A DNA stretch of 64,000 bases from NCBI GenBank assembly GCA_963791625.1, contig CAWBTA010000005.1, positions 283,275-347,274 of the forward strand, given 5' to 3'. Below, one piece after another: positions 34,609-43,393 of this stretch. The notes below the pieces were generated by a model. That model had not been told where the DNA came from and searched no databases. It was given only the letters and a program-made list of their open reading frames with translations. Numbering within the stretch: the first letter of the stretch is position 1; the number at the start of each line of letters is the position of its first letter. Made by a program: the position numbers and the translations under genes. Origin of the DNA: JANMCE01 sp963791625. Its GTDB lineage: Bacteria > Actinomycetota > Acidimicrobiia > Acidimicrobiales > Ilumatobacteraceae.

Positions 34609-37600
34609 TCAGGTCGGACGGATGCTGTCGGCGCCGGCAGCAGTGATGGCTGCGACGTAGTCAGCGGTGCACTGCTCGCCAGCCGCAACCGTGTGGGCTG
34701 CGGAGGTGGCCAGCGTTGCGGTGAGCACACCGGTGCGATGGGCGACGGCATCGACACCGTCGAACTGCCACACCGTGGCCGAGGTACCGAGCGTGACCAG
34801 ACCCGACGTGGTTCGCACTCGACCGGCAACATCGAATGAGGTGAACGGCGCCGAACCCGACGTGACGCTGTTGGTGCGGATGTCACCAGCGGCGATGGTG
34901 TAGTCGGTCTCGTACCAGAACCGACCAGAGGTGGCCATCGTTCCAACCGCCTGGGCGTAGCAGACACCGGTGTGCGTGATCGGATTGACCAGGCCGGCCG
35001 GGCAGTTGTTGGTGTCGGTCACGACGACACCCGCCGCATCAAGCGAGACGAAGTCGGCCGGGAAGTCACCGCCGTCGTCGTAGACCCCGTCGAACGTCCA
35101 GGTCATAGGCGTGCTGCGCAGTCGGAAGGGCACCGAGTACACGATGCTGTATCCGTCAACCGCAATCTCCGTGAAGGGGGGGTTGAAGCCGGCAGCGCTG
35201 ATGGTGTTGCTGGTCATGTGGGCAGCCGAGACCGTTACCGCCGAGCGGTAAGCGAAGCGACCCTCGGTGGCGAGGGAGCCAACGGCACCTTCGTAGCAAA
35301 CCGCAAGGACGGGCGCCACCGGCGGGCACTGCCCACCTTCGAGAAGCGCAAAGGTGGGATTCATGCCGCTTGGGATGTCCATCGTGGCACCAGTGACCGA
35401 CAGGCCGGGGCGAGCCAGGACCTGGTAGATGGCTTCCTGATCGACAATCACCCGGGCCACGGTCTGCACAGAGCCGTCAGACCACGTGATGGACGCTGAG
35501 TCGGCCGAGATGGTGGCGGGGTCCAAGCCGGCCTGCGTTGCGACGAAGTGCCACACGTCGTTGTTGCACACCGGGTTCACGGTCGAGGCGCTGTAGGGCA
35601 GTACCACGATCGGGATGGTCGTGGTGGTCGTGGTCGGTGGCAGCGTGACCGTGGTCGGCGCAACCGTCGTCGTGGTGGTCGGTTCGACCGTCGTGGTCGG
35701 AGCCGTGACAAGCGAACCGGCAATCGTCGGTGACGTGGTTGTTGCCGCAGCTGTCGTCGCACCGGCGACAGTCGTGGTCGTGGTTGGGGGTGCCGTCGTG
35801 GTGGTCGACCACGGCGCGTCGTCGTCGAAGTACTCGCCGCCCTCAGGAAGCTCGGCGCAGCGCAAGGCGGTGCTGTACGCACCGGTCGAACCGGCGCTGG
35901 CCATCGCGTCGATGAACATGCTGCCGTTGATTCGAGAGCCAGCTGCGCTCACCGAGGCCTTCGGGGCCAGCAGCGTTCCTTCGAGTGTGAACCCGGAAAG
36001 GTTGATGGTGTTTGCGTTCGGGAAGTTCCACACCACATGGGTTCGGTACGCCCCGGCGATCGCGCTGGTCGAGGTTGCCGGGTAGGCGGTATAGGCCGCC
36101 CCGTCCCACAGTGCGCCGTCATTGCTTCCGCCGGCCGTGAAGGAGTTGCCGGTGACGTTGATGATGGCCATCGATCCGTTGGGGATGCGAAGCTGCGTCT
36201 TGCGGGTACTCGCAAGCTGGGCCGCGGTGAGGCTAAAGACGTTGACCTGAGCGTTCTGGCCTTCGAAACGCAGCGTCTTGTTGGCGGCAGTGGAGTCGGC
36301 TACGACAACAGCTGCCGTGGATGCCGACTGGGCCCACGCCGACGACGCATCGTCGGCCCAGCGCATATCAACCGGGATGGAAGGAGTGGCCTCGGTCCGC
36401 ACTGAGCCGGCGGCGGTAAGGGAGCCGGTCAAGCGGCCGGCGACGGCGATACTGCCGTTCGGGGTAAAGCCGCTTGCAGAGGTGACGTTACCGTTGAAGG
36501 CGGCGTCGATCCGGTTGGGCACACTGGGCAGATCGAGGCCGGCCTGCCAGTTTGCTCCGGTCACATTGCCGCCAACACTGAGACGGCCACCGGACGTCAT
36601 ACCGGCAAGAGCGGCCGTACGACGAACCAACACGTTGTTGTCGGCGGCGGCGCCAAGGCTGCCCAGACGACAACTGGCCGGTGGAACGTACGGGCAACGG
36701 TTCGACGACGTGACGACGGTGTTGGTAACGGGGAGGGATTTGGTGAGCGGAGCAGCCGTTGTGCCGTGGCGGATGCCGAGATCGTCGGTGCCGGAGAACG
36801 ACCACACGATGGGTGCACTGCCGAGGGGATAGACCTCGCTCCAGCGAGGGATGTTGGTGCCGGTGTCGATTGAGGTAAACGGTCGAGTTCCGCCGCCGCT
36901 GACCGAGCTGACGGTCACACGGAACGACGGCACCGTGTTGGCGAACTTGTAGCCGAACCGGCCCTGGGTAGCCAGGTCACCGATCTCGCCAACAACGCAG
37001 GAAGTGAGCACATGCGTCGAGGAGGAACCGAAGATGGAGGCCATGCAGGCATCGACGTCGGCGGTGTAGCCGGTGTACTCCTCCTGCCACTCGTAATGAT
37101 CACCCATATGAAGGTGCACATTGAGATGAGGCGGTGAGCCGGGATGACGCTCGTACTCGCACTCGAACTCGGTAGCACCGTTCTTGATGTGAATGTGGGC
37201 ATGCACGGTACCGTCGTCTTCGAGTTCGTACTCAAAGCTGCCAGCGCACGAGCTGCGCGGCGCGGCGGACAGGCGCAGCGAGCCGGCCCAGCGGCCGGGC
37301 ACGGTGGCGGTCAACAGGTTGACGGTGGTGGTCAGGTTGGCGGCCAGGTAGTAGTGGGCGGTCGTGCCCGACACACCATCGAGCGGGATGTTGGTCTCCT
37401 GGCCGTTCGCAAACGCCACCCGAATGCTGCGGGCCGCTTGGTTCGCGTTGCTCACATCGGTCATGACGAAGTGCCACTCGTTCAGGCTGCTGCACGCATA
37501 GGCCGTGTTGTCTGATACCACCGCAATGCGGCTGGAGTTCGCCGAGGCCGCACCCGCTCCGATTACGGCGACGCACGCCGAGGCAGCCATCGCCCCAAGG

Positions 37601-37659
37601 CAGACGTATGCCACGATAGAAAAGAGCCAGGTCTTGCCGATTTTGCTTGAACGTCCCAT
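34609..37659 (-). CDS. Large modular secreted surface protein with choice-of-anchor A domain and Thr-rich linker
   Basis: 1016 residues. Signal peptide (~1-41); module A1 with EWHFVMTDV (~45-135); a His-rich, acidic stretch with HAHIHIKNG, HLNVHLHMGDHYEW (~140-200); module B1 beginning CVVGEIGDLATQGRFGY (~218-320). Next is a choice-of-anchor A-type domain (~325-610; GGRLSVGGNVTG, WNFPNANTINLSGF, GTLLAPKASV), then a Thr/Pro linker (~615-690). After it come module A2 with VWHFVATQ (~690-785) and modules B2 (CYEGAVGSLATEGRFAY) and B3 (CYAQAVGTMATSGRFWY). No sortase motif or C-terminal TM helix is visible. RBS GGAGG precedes the ATG. Probably an adhesin or envelope protein. Confidence 0.82.
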   Translation of the reverse strand: MGRSSKIGKTWLFSIVAYVCLGAMAASACVAVIGAGAASANSSRIAVVSDNTAYACSSLNEWHFVMTDVSNANQAARSIRVAFANGQETNIPLDGVSGTTAHYYLAANLTTTVNLLTATVPGRWAGSLRLSAAPRSSCAGSFEYELEDDGTVHAHIHIKNGATEFECEYERHPGSPPHLNVHLHMGDHYEWQEEYTGYTADVDACMASIFGSSSTHVLTSCVVGEIGDLATQGRFGYKFANTVPSFRVTVSSVSGGGTRPFTSIDTGTNIPRWSEVYPLGSAPIVWSFSGTDDLGIRHGTTAAPLTKSLPVTNTVVTSSNRCPYVPPASCRLGSLGAAADNNVLVRRTAALAGMTSGGRLSVGGNVTGANWQAGLDLPSVPNRIDAAFNGNVTSASGFTPNGSIAVAGRLTGSLTAAGSVRTEATPSIPVDMRWADDASSAWAQSASTAAVVVADSTAANKTLRFEGQNAQVNVFSLTAAQLASTRKTQLRIPNGSMAIINVTGNSFTAGGSNDGALWDGAAYTAYPATSTSAIAGAYRTHVVWNFPNANTINLSGFTLEGTLLAPKASVSAAGSRINGSMFIDAMASAGSTGAYSTALRCAELPEGGEYFDDDAPWSTTTTAPPTTTTTVAGATTAAATTTSPTIAGSLVTAPTTTVEPTTTTTVAPTTVTLPPTTTTTTIPIVVLPYSASTVNPVCNNDVWHFVATQAGLDPATISADSASITWSDGSVQTVARVIVDQEAIYQVLARPGLSVTGATMDIPSGMNPTFALLEGGQCPPVAPVLAVCYEGAVGSLATEGRFAYRSAVTVSAAHMTSNTISAAGFNPPFTEIAVDGYSIVYSVPFRLRSTPMTWTFDGVYDDGGDFPADFVSLDAAGVVVTDTNNCPAGLVNPITHTGVCYAQAVGTMATSGRFWYETDYTIAAGDIRTNSVTSGSAPFTSFDVAGRVRTTSGLVTLGTSATVWQFDGVDAVAHRTGVLTATLATSAAHTVAAGEQCTADYVAAITAAGADSIRPT
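35604..35820. repeat. Low-complexity Thr-linker coding repeat
   Basis: Imperfect short repeats of the GTCGTGGTGGTC kind on the plus strand encode the Thr/Pro/Val linker of the surface protein on the minus strand. Such stretches are prone to slippage and length variation between strains. Confidence 0.7.
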
Positions 37660-37756
37660 AACGAGCCTCCGAGTAGCTGTGCGCGACCGATGCGGTCACA
37701 GAGTTAGTTCGGCTTGAGACGGCGGAAACCGGAGCCAAGAATTGCGCTAGTGCGTC

Positions 37757-37771
37757 AAGAGAAGTTCTCTT
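37757..37771. promoter_or_regulatory. 15-nt palindrome AAGAGAA-G-TTCTCTT
   Basis: Perfect 7-nt arms around one base, in the 176-nt gap between the P450 stop and the surface-protein start, 98 nt upstream of the latter. TTGACG follows at once on the minus strand, a possible -35 element. It could be an operator for the surface protein or part of the P450 terminator. Confidence 0.35.
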
Positions 37772-37835
37772 CGCTTGAGGCTGGGCCGATGGCGGGTGCC
37801 AACCTTCAAGACAACGACAACTTGCTGCTCCGCAG

Positions 37836-39066
37836 TCAGTTCAGGGGTGATGTCGCAACGGGGAAACGCACCAGGCATTGCCGCGGTCCCCGTACCTGTC
37901 CGGCCGCCCAGGTGACCGCGCCAGGATCCACCAGCTCGAACTCGGGAATGCGCTCCAGGAATGTCTGCAACGCCACACGAAGCTCGAGCCGCGCCAGGTT
38001 GGAGCCGGCACAGCGGTGGATCCCCGAACCGAACGCAACGTGACGGTTGTGTTCCCGTTCAAAATCGACCACGTCCGGATTGGGGAAATGGCGGGGATCG
38101 CGATTGGCCGCAGGGAAGGCCATCAACACCCGATCGCCCGCCTTCATGGGGCAGCCCTGAAACTCGATATCCCTGTCGACGATGCGGGCCATGGTGACCG
38201 GCGAGTAGGCCCGCAGAAGTTCCTCGATGGCCATGGGCCAGAGGGATGGTTGATTCCGCAACTGTTCGCGATGCTCGGGATGCTGGGCGAAATGCCAGAG
38301 CGCCGACCCGATTGATGACCAGGTGGTGTCGACGCCCGCAACCAGCATGAGGTTGCAGACGCCGATCACATAAGAGTCGGGTACCGGATCGCCATGATCG
38401 TCAACCGAGTTCACCAGCGTGGTGATGAGATCGTGTTCCCGAGGGTTGGCCCGACGGTCCTGTACCTGGGCGTGGAAGAACGGCAGGATCTTCATCCGCG
38501 CCTCTAGTCGACCTTTAGGGTTTTGCAGGTCGAGGGCACCCTGTACCCAACCGGTGAACTCATCGGCCATCTCCACCGGAACGCCGAGCATTGCCGAAAT
38601 GACGCGGGCCGGGATCTGCTGCGCGTATCCCTCCGCTGCATCCGCGACACCCGTCTCGATGAAGCCATCTATCAGGCGGTTACAGAGCGACCGGGTGCCG
38701 TCTTCGAACTTGGCGACAGACTGCGGTGAGAACGTCGGCAGGATCAGACGGCGGTGCCAATGGTGATCGGGCGGATCCGAGGTGATGGGCGGCGCCGCTA
38801 CCGCGCTGTAGGCGCCCTCGGCCGCGCCGGGGACGGGAGGCACCACGATGATCTGGCGAGACGTGAACACATCGTGCTCTTGCGCCATCGCCACCACATC
38901 GTCGTAACGAGTCGGTAGCCACGAACCGCCGTAGCGGTCGGTGTGCGCGATCGGACATGCACCCTCGCGAATCTCACTCATGATCGGATACGGGTCGACC
39001 ATGAAGTCGTGGGCGAAGATGTCGTAGTCGCTCAGCCCAGTCCTCTACGGGTTGCGAGTCCGCCAT
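37836..39066 (-). CDS. Cytochrome P450 (N-terminus split by a +1 frameshift)
   Basis: Heme monooxygenase. I-helix oxygen-activation motif AGVDTT, the ExxR in EELLR and the heme loop FGSGIHRCAG are all present. The uninterrupted frame starts at 39002 (MVDPYPIMSEIREG), but family resemblance continues upstream as SDYDIFAHDF after a stop in that frame. The true start MADSQPVEDW at 39066 lies in the neighbouring frame, 12 nt after the ferredoxin stop with a GGGGAAG RBS. One extra base near 39030-39040 separates the two parts; corrected length is about 409 residues, normal for soluble bacterial P450s. Electrons probably come from the upstream ferredoxin. The substrate is unknown. Confidence 0.88.
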
Positions 39067-39078
39067 GATCTTCCCCGT

Positions 39079-39273
39079 TCAGTCGTTGATCGTGATGGCG
39101 TGCTCGGGGCAGTTCCGCTGCGCCCGCCTGGCAAGATCGTGGAACTCGGTCGGTAGGTCACCGGTGATCAGCACCACGCCGTTGCCGATCTCATCACTGC
39201 CGAACACCTCGGGCGCAACGATGGCGCACGCCTGATGCCCCTGGCAAATATCGTCGTGAATCACAACCCGCAT
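39079..39273 (-). CDS. P450-associated small ferredoxin ([3Fe-4S]-type)
   Basis: 64 residues. The cluster ligands are Cys in DICQGHQAC (C-x5-C, where the usual middle Cys of a 4Fe ferredoxin is His) and Cys in NCPEHAI near the C-terminus. This three-Cys pattern is that of actinobacterial [3Fe-4S] or convertible ferredoxins that reduce P450s. It is 12 nt upstream of the P450 start and in the same operon, so it is the likely redox partner. A ferredoxin reductase is not nearby. Confidence 0.9.
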   Translation of the reverse strand: MRVVIHDDICQGHQACAIVAPEVFGSDEIGNGVVLITGDLPTEFHDLARRAQRNCPEHAITIND

Positions 39274-39316
39274 GCCGTACCCCCTGTGGCGACCTCGTTC
39301 GGAAGCTTACGACGGT

Positions 39317-40246
39317 CTACGCCGGCTTGGCACGGCGCCGACCGGACCGCTCGCTGATCCAGATTGCAAGCAGCACGAGTGCGCCGCCGACCGCGTCGCG
39401 AAGATGCAGCTTCTCGCCGACGACAAGCCAGGATGCAAGCACACCCAACAGCGGGGTGAGGTACATCGACACCGCGACGCGGCTGGACGGTTGACTGGCC
39501 AGCACCGAGCACAGCAACAGATACGCAATGGCCGAGCCAATGCCCAGGAAGATCACGGCGATGGCAGCTTTTGGTTGAATCGACGCACCGCGGATCATGC
39601 CGTCGCCGGCAACGTCGAACAGGCAGGCAGGGATCACGAAGGCCAGCGCACCGACCTGGGTAATGGCGGCGACGGCGAGGGGTTGCACACCCTGGCGGGC
39701 TTTGCGCACGAAGGCGGTATACACCGAGAAGGTGACGACCGTTCCGAACAGCAGGATCATCGGAAGGATCGGTGATGGTCCGGCGTGTTCGGTGAACACA
39801 CCCGATGCCACGATCGCGCCGCAGAAACCAACGACCAGGGCGATGATGGATTTCGTGGTCGGTGTGTCGCCAACCAACACCACGCCAGCCAGCGCGACTC
39901 CGAGCGGCTCCAGGCCAACCACGATGGAGCCGATGGTGGCCGACCCCTTGTCAACGCCGGCGCCGAGGAACAACGCCATAAGCCCAATTCCGAGCGCGCC
40001 GATCACGAGCAATCGGCGGCGTTGGCCAATGGCCGTCGCGATCTGGCGTCGTCCGGCGAAGGACAGCACCGACGCGGCCACCACGAAACGGCCAAGATTG
40101 GTGGTGGCCGGCCCGAAACTGCGCGACGCGATTTTGTAGGCAGGCAGACTTCCCCCGAAGAACGCCACCATGGTCAACAGCGCGATCCGCACCCGCCACG
40201 TGGCTCGATCGGCCGCCACCGCAGGCGGGGCGACATGAGCGACCAT
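39317..40246 (-). CDS. EamA-family (DMT superfamily) transporter
   Basis: 309 residues with ten predicted TM helices in two EamA repeats. The first contains ALLTMVAFFGGSLPAYKIAS and VVGLEPLGVALAGVVLVGD, the second AVIFLGIGSAIAYLLLCS and YLTPLLGVLASWLVVGE, with the typical Pro-rich helix ends and the Gly-Glu near the C-terminus. Substrates of this family are metabolites or amino acids, usually exported. The start at 40246 is supported by a leaderless -10 box; the longer frame from 40378 has no support and runs into the neighbour. Confidence 0.88.
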   Translation of the reverse strand: MVAHVAPPAVAADRATWRVRIALLTMVAFFGGSLPAYKIASRSFGPATTNLGRFVVAASVLSFAGRRQIATAIGQRRRLLVIGALGIGLMALFLGAGVDKGSATIGSIVVGLEPLGVALAGVVLVGDTPTTKSIIALVVGFCGAIVASGVFTEHAGPSPILPMILLFGTVVTFSVYTAFVRKARQGVQPLAVAAITQVGALAFVIPACLFDVAGDGMIRGASIQPKAAIAVIFLGIGSAIAYLLLCSVLASQPSSRVAVSMYLTPLLGVLASWLVVGEKLHLRDAVGGALVLLAIWISERSGRRRAKPA

Positions 40247-40252
40247 GGGCAG

Positions 40253-40258
40253 ATCGTA
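40253..40258 (-). promoter_or_regulatory. -10 box TACGAT, leaderless start of the EamA transporter
   Basis: On the minus strand TACGAT, then CTGCCC, then the ATG at 40246. It lies 28 nt downstream of the stop of the aldolase gene. Confidence 0.6.
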
Positions 40259-40286
40259 GCCCCGACCCGCCGGTCGGGTGGTGGGG

Positions 40287-41063
40287 TCAGTAGACGGACT
40301 TGCTGGTCGCGGGCTTGGCTGCACCTCGTGCCTGGGCCAGTTCGGCCGCCATCGCGCCCCGCATCGCAAGCAGGTCACCTGACACCGTCAGCATGCGAAA
40401 ACCCTGCTCGAGTCGGCGCTCGGCCAACGCACCGCTGGAATGCATGCCAGGCACCACACCATGGCGACTGCACGCGGCGACGATCATGGCAAGGGCGTCA
40501 TCGAACGTTGCCTGCCCATCATTGTTTCCCGGCGGCAGACCAAGGCTGAGCGAAAGGTCAGCCGGACCGACATAGATGGCATCCACGCCCGGTACGGCCA
40601 GAATCTCATCGAGGTGGTTGAGGGCTTCGACCGTTTCGATCATGGGGATGACCGCCGTGCGGCTGTTGGCCACGTTGGTGTGGTCGGGGATGCGAGGCAT
40701 GACGAGCACTGGCCCGAAACTGCGCATGCCAAGTGGTGGGTAACGGCAGGCGGTGACGACGGCCTGGGCCTCGGCTGCGGAGTTGACCATCGGAACAATG
40801 ACCCCTTCGGCTCCGGCGTCGAGCATCTTGCCGATAATGCCCGGTTCGTTCCACGGCACCCGCACGATAGGGGTGCCTCCGCCGAGCAGGACGGCTTGCA
40901 TCATTGTCACCGTTACCTGATAATCGCTCACGCCGTGCTGGTTGTCGACGCAGACGTAATCAAAGCCGGAGCGCCCGGCCGCCTCGGCGCTGACGGTAGA
41001 GGGAATGGTCAGCCATGCCCCCAGGGTCGATTCGCCGGCAGTCCACATTTCTCGAAGGGTCAT
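40287..41063 (-). CDS. HpcH/HpaI family class II aldolase
   Basis: 258 residues, usual for metal-dependent pyruvate aldolases (2-keto-3-deoxy acids or 4-hydroxy-2-oxoheptanedioate). Landmarks are LGAWLTIPS (~15), DYVCVDNQHG (~35-44, with the catalytic His), VRVPWNEPGIIGKMLDAGAEGVIVPMVNS (~68-96), IPMIETVEALNHLDEIL (~138-154) and IYVGPADLSLSLG (~163-175). Glu and Asp for the metal are in these last two. Substrate range cannot be resolved. It is 21 nt after the 2-hydroxyacid dehydrogenase gene, probably one operon for sugar-acid or hydroxyacid breakdown. Confidence 0.88.
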   Translation of the reverse strand: MTLREMWTAGESTLGAWLTIPSTVSAEAAGRSGFDYVCVDNQHGVSDYQVTVTMMQAVLLGGGTPIVRVPWNEPGIIGKMLDAGAEGVIVPMVNSAAEAQAVVTACRYPPLGMRSFGPVLVMPRIPDHTNVANSRTAVIPMIETVEALNHLDEILAVPGVDAIYVGPADLSLSLGLPPGNNDGQATFDDALAMIVAACSRHGVVPGMHSSGALAERRLEQGFRMLTVSGDLLAMRGAMAAELAQARGAAKPATSKSVY

Positions 41064-41084
41064 GATGTCGTTCTAACAGACCAA

Positions 41085-42017
41085 TCAGGGTCGCGAAGAA
41101 GGCACCAATGTGGCCGCGTCGCCGCGCAGCACCGCCAACGCGTTCTCGATTCCCTGCTGGTACAGACGCCGCCGCCCAGCTCCGGTGGACGACGCGATGT
41201 GCGGGGTAACGATGACGGACGGATGGGAGAGCAGTGGGTGCCCCGCCGGCAGCGGCTCGGGCTCGGTGACATCAAGCGCAGCACCCGCAACATGACCGCT
41301 TTCAAGTGCGGCCAGGAGCGCAACTTGGTCCACCAGACTGCCCCGGGCACAGTTCACCAGAAAGGCACCGCGCTTCAAACGGCTGAGGTTTTCCGCGCCC
41401 ATCAGATGATGGGTCTCCGGGAGCGCTGGCGCGTGGAGCGACACGACATCGGACACGGTGAGCAACTCGTCGAGGTCGACCATCGTCACACCGTCGATAC
41501 CTGGCGCCGTCACGAGCGGATCGCTCGCGACGACCTGCATGCCCATCGCAAGGGCGGCGACCGCGACGCGTCGGGCGATGCGGCCGAGGCCGACAACTCC
41601 GAGCACCGCGCCGTCCAGCTCGAGACCAGCCGCTGGTCCGCCTGGGAGGCCTTGCACCGCCCTGGCCTGGTGGGCGGGCAGACCCTTGGTGATGGCCAGC
41701 AGCAAGGCCAGCGTGTGTTCGGCGGTGGACACGCTCGGCGCGTCCGGGGCGTAACACACCGCCACTCCGGCGGCGTTGGCCGCGGCAACATCGACGTTGT
41801 CGTAGCCGATTCCGGTACGCGAGATCACCCGCACCCGGGGCGCAAGCGCGAACGCGTCGGCGTTCCACGACCGGGTGGCTCCGGCGACGATGCCGTCGGC
41901 GCTGGCGAGATCGGCGTCATCGGGGCCGACCGCCACCGCCCGCCCGGCCATGAGATCGTGATACTCGGTCGGAAAGGGCCGATCGAAGAAGAGGCAAGGA
42001 AGGTCAGCGGCGGACAC
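41085..42017 (-). CDS. D-2-hydroxyacid dehydrogenase (phosphoglycerate dehydrogenase-like)
   Basis: 310 residues from a GTG start. The NAD-binding signature is GVVGLGRIARRV (~139-150). Catalytic residues: Arg in NCARGSLVD (~220), Glu in DVTEPEPLP (~250) and His in VTPHIASST (~272-280). There is no ACT regulatory domain, so it is not the serine-pathway SerA with feedback control. It probably reduces a 2-keto acid or oxidises a 2-hydroxyacid, possibly the product of the coupled aldolase. TAAGGT lies 7 nt before the GTG and may be a -10 box. Confidence 0.87.
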   Translation of the reverse strand: MSAADLPCLFFDRPFPTEYHDLMAGRAVAVGPDDADLASADGIVAGATRSWNADAFALAPRVRVISRTGIGYDNVDVAAANAAGVAVCYAPDAPSVSTAEHTLALLLAITKGLPAHQARAVQGLPGGPAAGLELDGAVLGVVGLGRIARRVAVAALAMGMQVVASDPLVTAPGIDGVTMVDLDELLTVSDVVSLHAPALPETHHLMGAENLSRLKRGAFLVNCARGSLVDQVALLAALESGHVAGAALDVTEPEPLPAGHPLLSHPSVIVTPHIASSTGAGRRRLYQQGIENALAVLRGDAATLVPSSRP

Positions 42018-42166
42018 CCTGTGGACCTTAGCCCGATTGGCGCGGTGCCCTCACGGAGCATGGCGCAACCAAGCTCAGTGGTGGACGGACAGTGCTGAGT
42101 GGCATTTCTTAACTGATTCTTGATGTCATTGGGTTGGAGGATTTCGCCGAATGGAGTCTCATAGAG

Positions 42167-43288
42167 ATGGTGATGAACGCGCGGGCTTTTTCCCAACGTC
42201 TGCAGGTGGTGGCTGGGCTCATCGGTGCTCTCACCGGTGTTGCCCTGGTGGTCCTGCTGCGCCCCGACGTCCGTTGGGGCAGCCTGGTGCTCTGGTACAT
42301 CGCCGTATTGATCGCGACCCTCACGTGGCTTGGTACGTTCCGCCAGGTGTGGACCGAACGCACCACACAGTCCACCCTGCACGACATTTCCACCACCGCG
42401 TTCATGGCCACGGTCTGGGGGTCAGCCGTCTTTCTCCCGAGCCGCGCCAATCACATGGCAGTCCTTACGGTGCTGCTGTTCCTCACTGCTATCGCGTCGC
42501 TGAACGTGTTGCTGCACATCACCGACTACGCCCTGTTTTTGTCTGTTCATCTGCCGCTTGGTGTCTTAGCCCTCACCGGGGTGCTGCGCTCGCTCGGACC
42601 CAATCGGCTCGTGTTCGCCTGCACGCTCATCGGATTCTGGATCACGACGGTTGCGCTCCATCGGCATCTGCATCACTTCGTCGATCGCACCCTGCGAGCT
42701 GAGGCCGAATTGACCGAAACCCAGCGCCGCGCCCAGTCGATGAACCGAGCGCTGCTGGCCGCCAACGAGGATCTTCGCTACCAGGCCAGTCACGACCAAC
42801 TCACCGGGCTTCCCAACCGCGGCACGCTCATGGAAACGCTTGAACGCCAGATCGCCGCCATTCGAGGCCCGCAGGCCGGGCTCGCGGTGCTCTACCTCGA
42901 CATCGACCACTTCAAAGCCGTCAACGACGAGCACGGACATGATGCCGGCGACCGACTTTTAGGCCTCATCGCCCGGCGTCTCCAGGGTGGCATCCGCCCT
43001 GGAGATCTGGTCGCCCGGCTCGGCGGCGACGAAATGGCCTGTCTCCTACCCGGGGTCACCGAGGCCGAAGGCGTTACCCTCGCGCATCGCCTGCTACAGC
43101 GGGCCACCGACGCCGTGCATCTCGATCAGCGGGAAGTGTTCGTCGGCCTCAGTATCGGGTTGGCCTGGACGAACTCGGTGACGACCGACGCCGCCGACCT
43201 GCTGCGCCGAGCCGATCAAGCCTTGTACGAGGCGAAGAACGCCGGCCGGAACTGCATTTCCGTCGCGTCACCGGTGGTCGCCGAATAG
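42167..43288 (+). CDS. Membrane diguanylate cyclase (GGDEF)
   Basis: About 373 residues from the ATG at 42167 (42173 is equally possible; the frame is open from 42134). Five or six TM helices (~8-180) lead to a helical linker with ELTETQRRAQSMNRALLAAN and a GGDEF domain (~210-370). The domain has DQLTGLPNRG, LYLDIDHFKAVNDEHGHD and LGGDEMACLLPG. The last residue of the signature is Met instead of Phe, with the catalytic GGDE kept. RPGD five residues upstream matches the I-site. It is predicted to make c-di-GMP. Its membrane domain is not a recognised sensor. Confidence 0.87.
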   Translation: MVMNARAFSQRLQVVAGLIGALTGVALVVLLRPDVRWGSLVLWYIAVLIATLTWLGTFRQVWTERTTQSTLHDISTTAFMATVWGSAVFLPSRANHMAVLTVLLFLTAIASLNVLLHITDYALFLSVHLPLGVLALTGVLRSLGPNRLVFACTLIGFWITTVALHRHLHHFVDRTLRAEAELTETQRRAQSMNRALLAANEDLRYQASHDQLTGLPNRGTLMETLERQIAAIRGPQAGLAVLYLDIDHFKAVNDEHGHDAGDRLLGLIARRLQGGIRPGDLVARLGGDEMACLLPGVTEAEGVTLAHRLLQRATDAVHLDQREVFVGLSIGLAWTNSVTTDAADLLRRADQALYEAKNAGRNCISVASPVVAE

Positions 43289-43319
43289 TCCATCACCTGC
43301 CAGGTGTCCTACGTTTCAG

Positions 43320-43353
43320 TTGTGTTACATTTCGTTGCGAAGTTGTAACACAA
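43320..43353. promoter_or_regulatory. Inverted repeat TTGTGTTACA-N14-TGTAACACAA upstream of the NlpC/P60 gene
   Basis: Perfect 10-nt arms at 43320-43329 and 43344-43353, with a smaller inner pair TTCG/CGAA. It lies 41 nt before the ATG of the endopeptidase and 32 nt after the GGDEF stop. The AT-rich symmetric form and the position favour an operator for a dimeric regulator. A hairpin acting as terminator for the GGDEF gene is the alternative. Confidence 0.5.
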
Positions 43354-43393
43354 TCTGAGGGCACCCCGGCCTCTCAGACGCAGAGAGGCACGA

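Noticed and set aside
35604..35820. Tandem repeat array or CRISPR-like element
   Set aside because: The repeats are coding low complexity of the Thr-rich linker, without regular spacers.
40440..42098. 552-residue plus-strand open frame
   Set aside because: Shadow of the aldolase and hydroxyacid dehydrogenase genes on the minus strand; composition is low-quality and it spans both genes.
43289..43393. c-di-AMP (ydaO) riboswitch before the NlpC/P60 gene
   Set aside because: Such riboswitches precede actinobacterial cell-wall hydrolases, but the 105-nt spacer is too short and AT-rich and lacks the expected paired elements.
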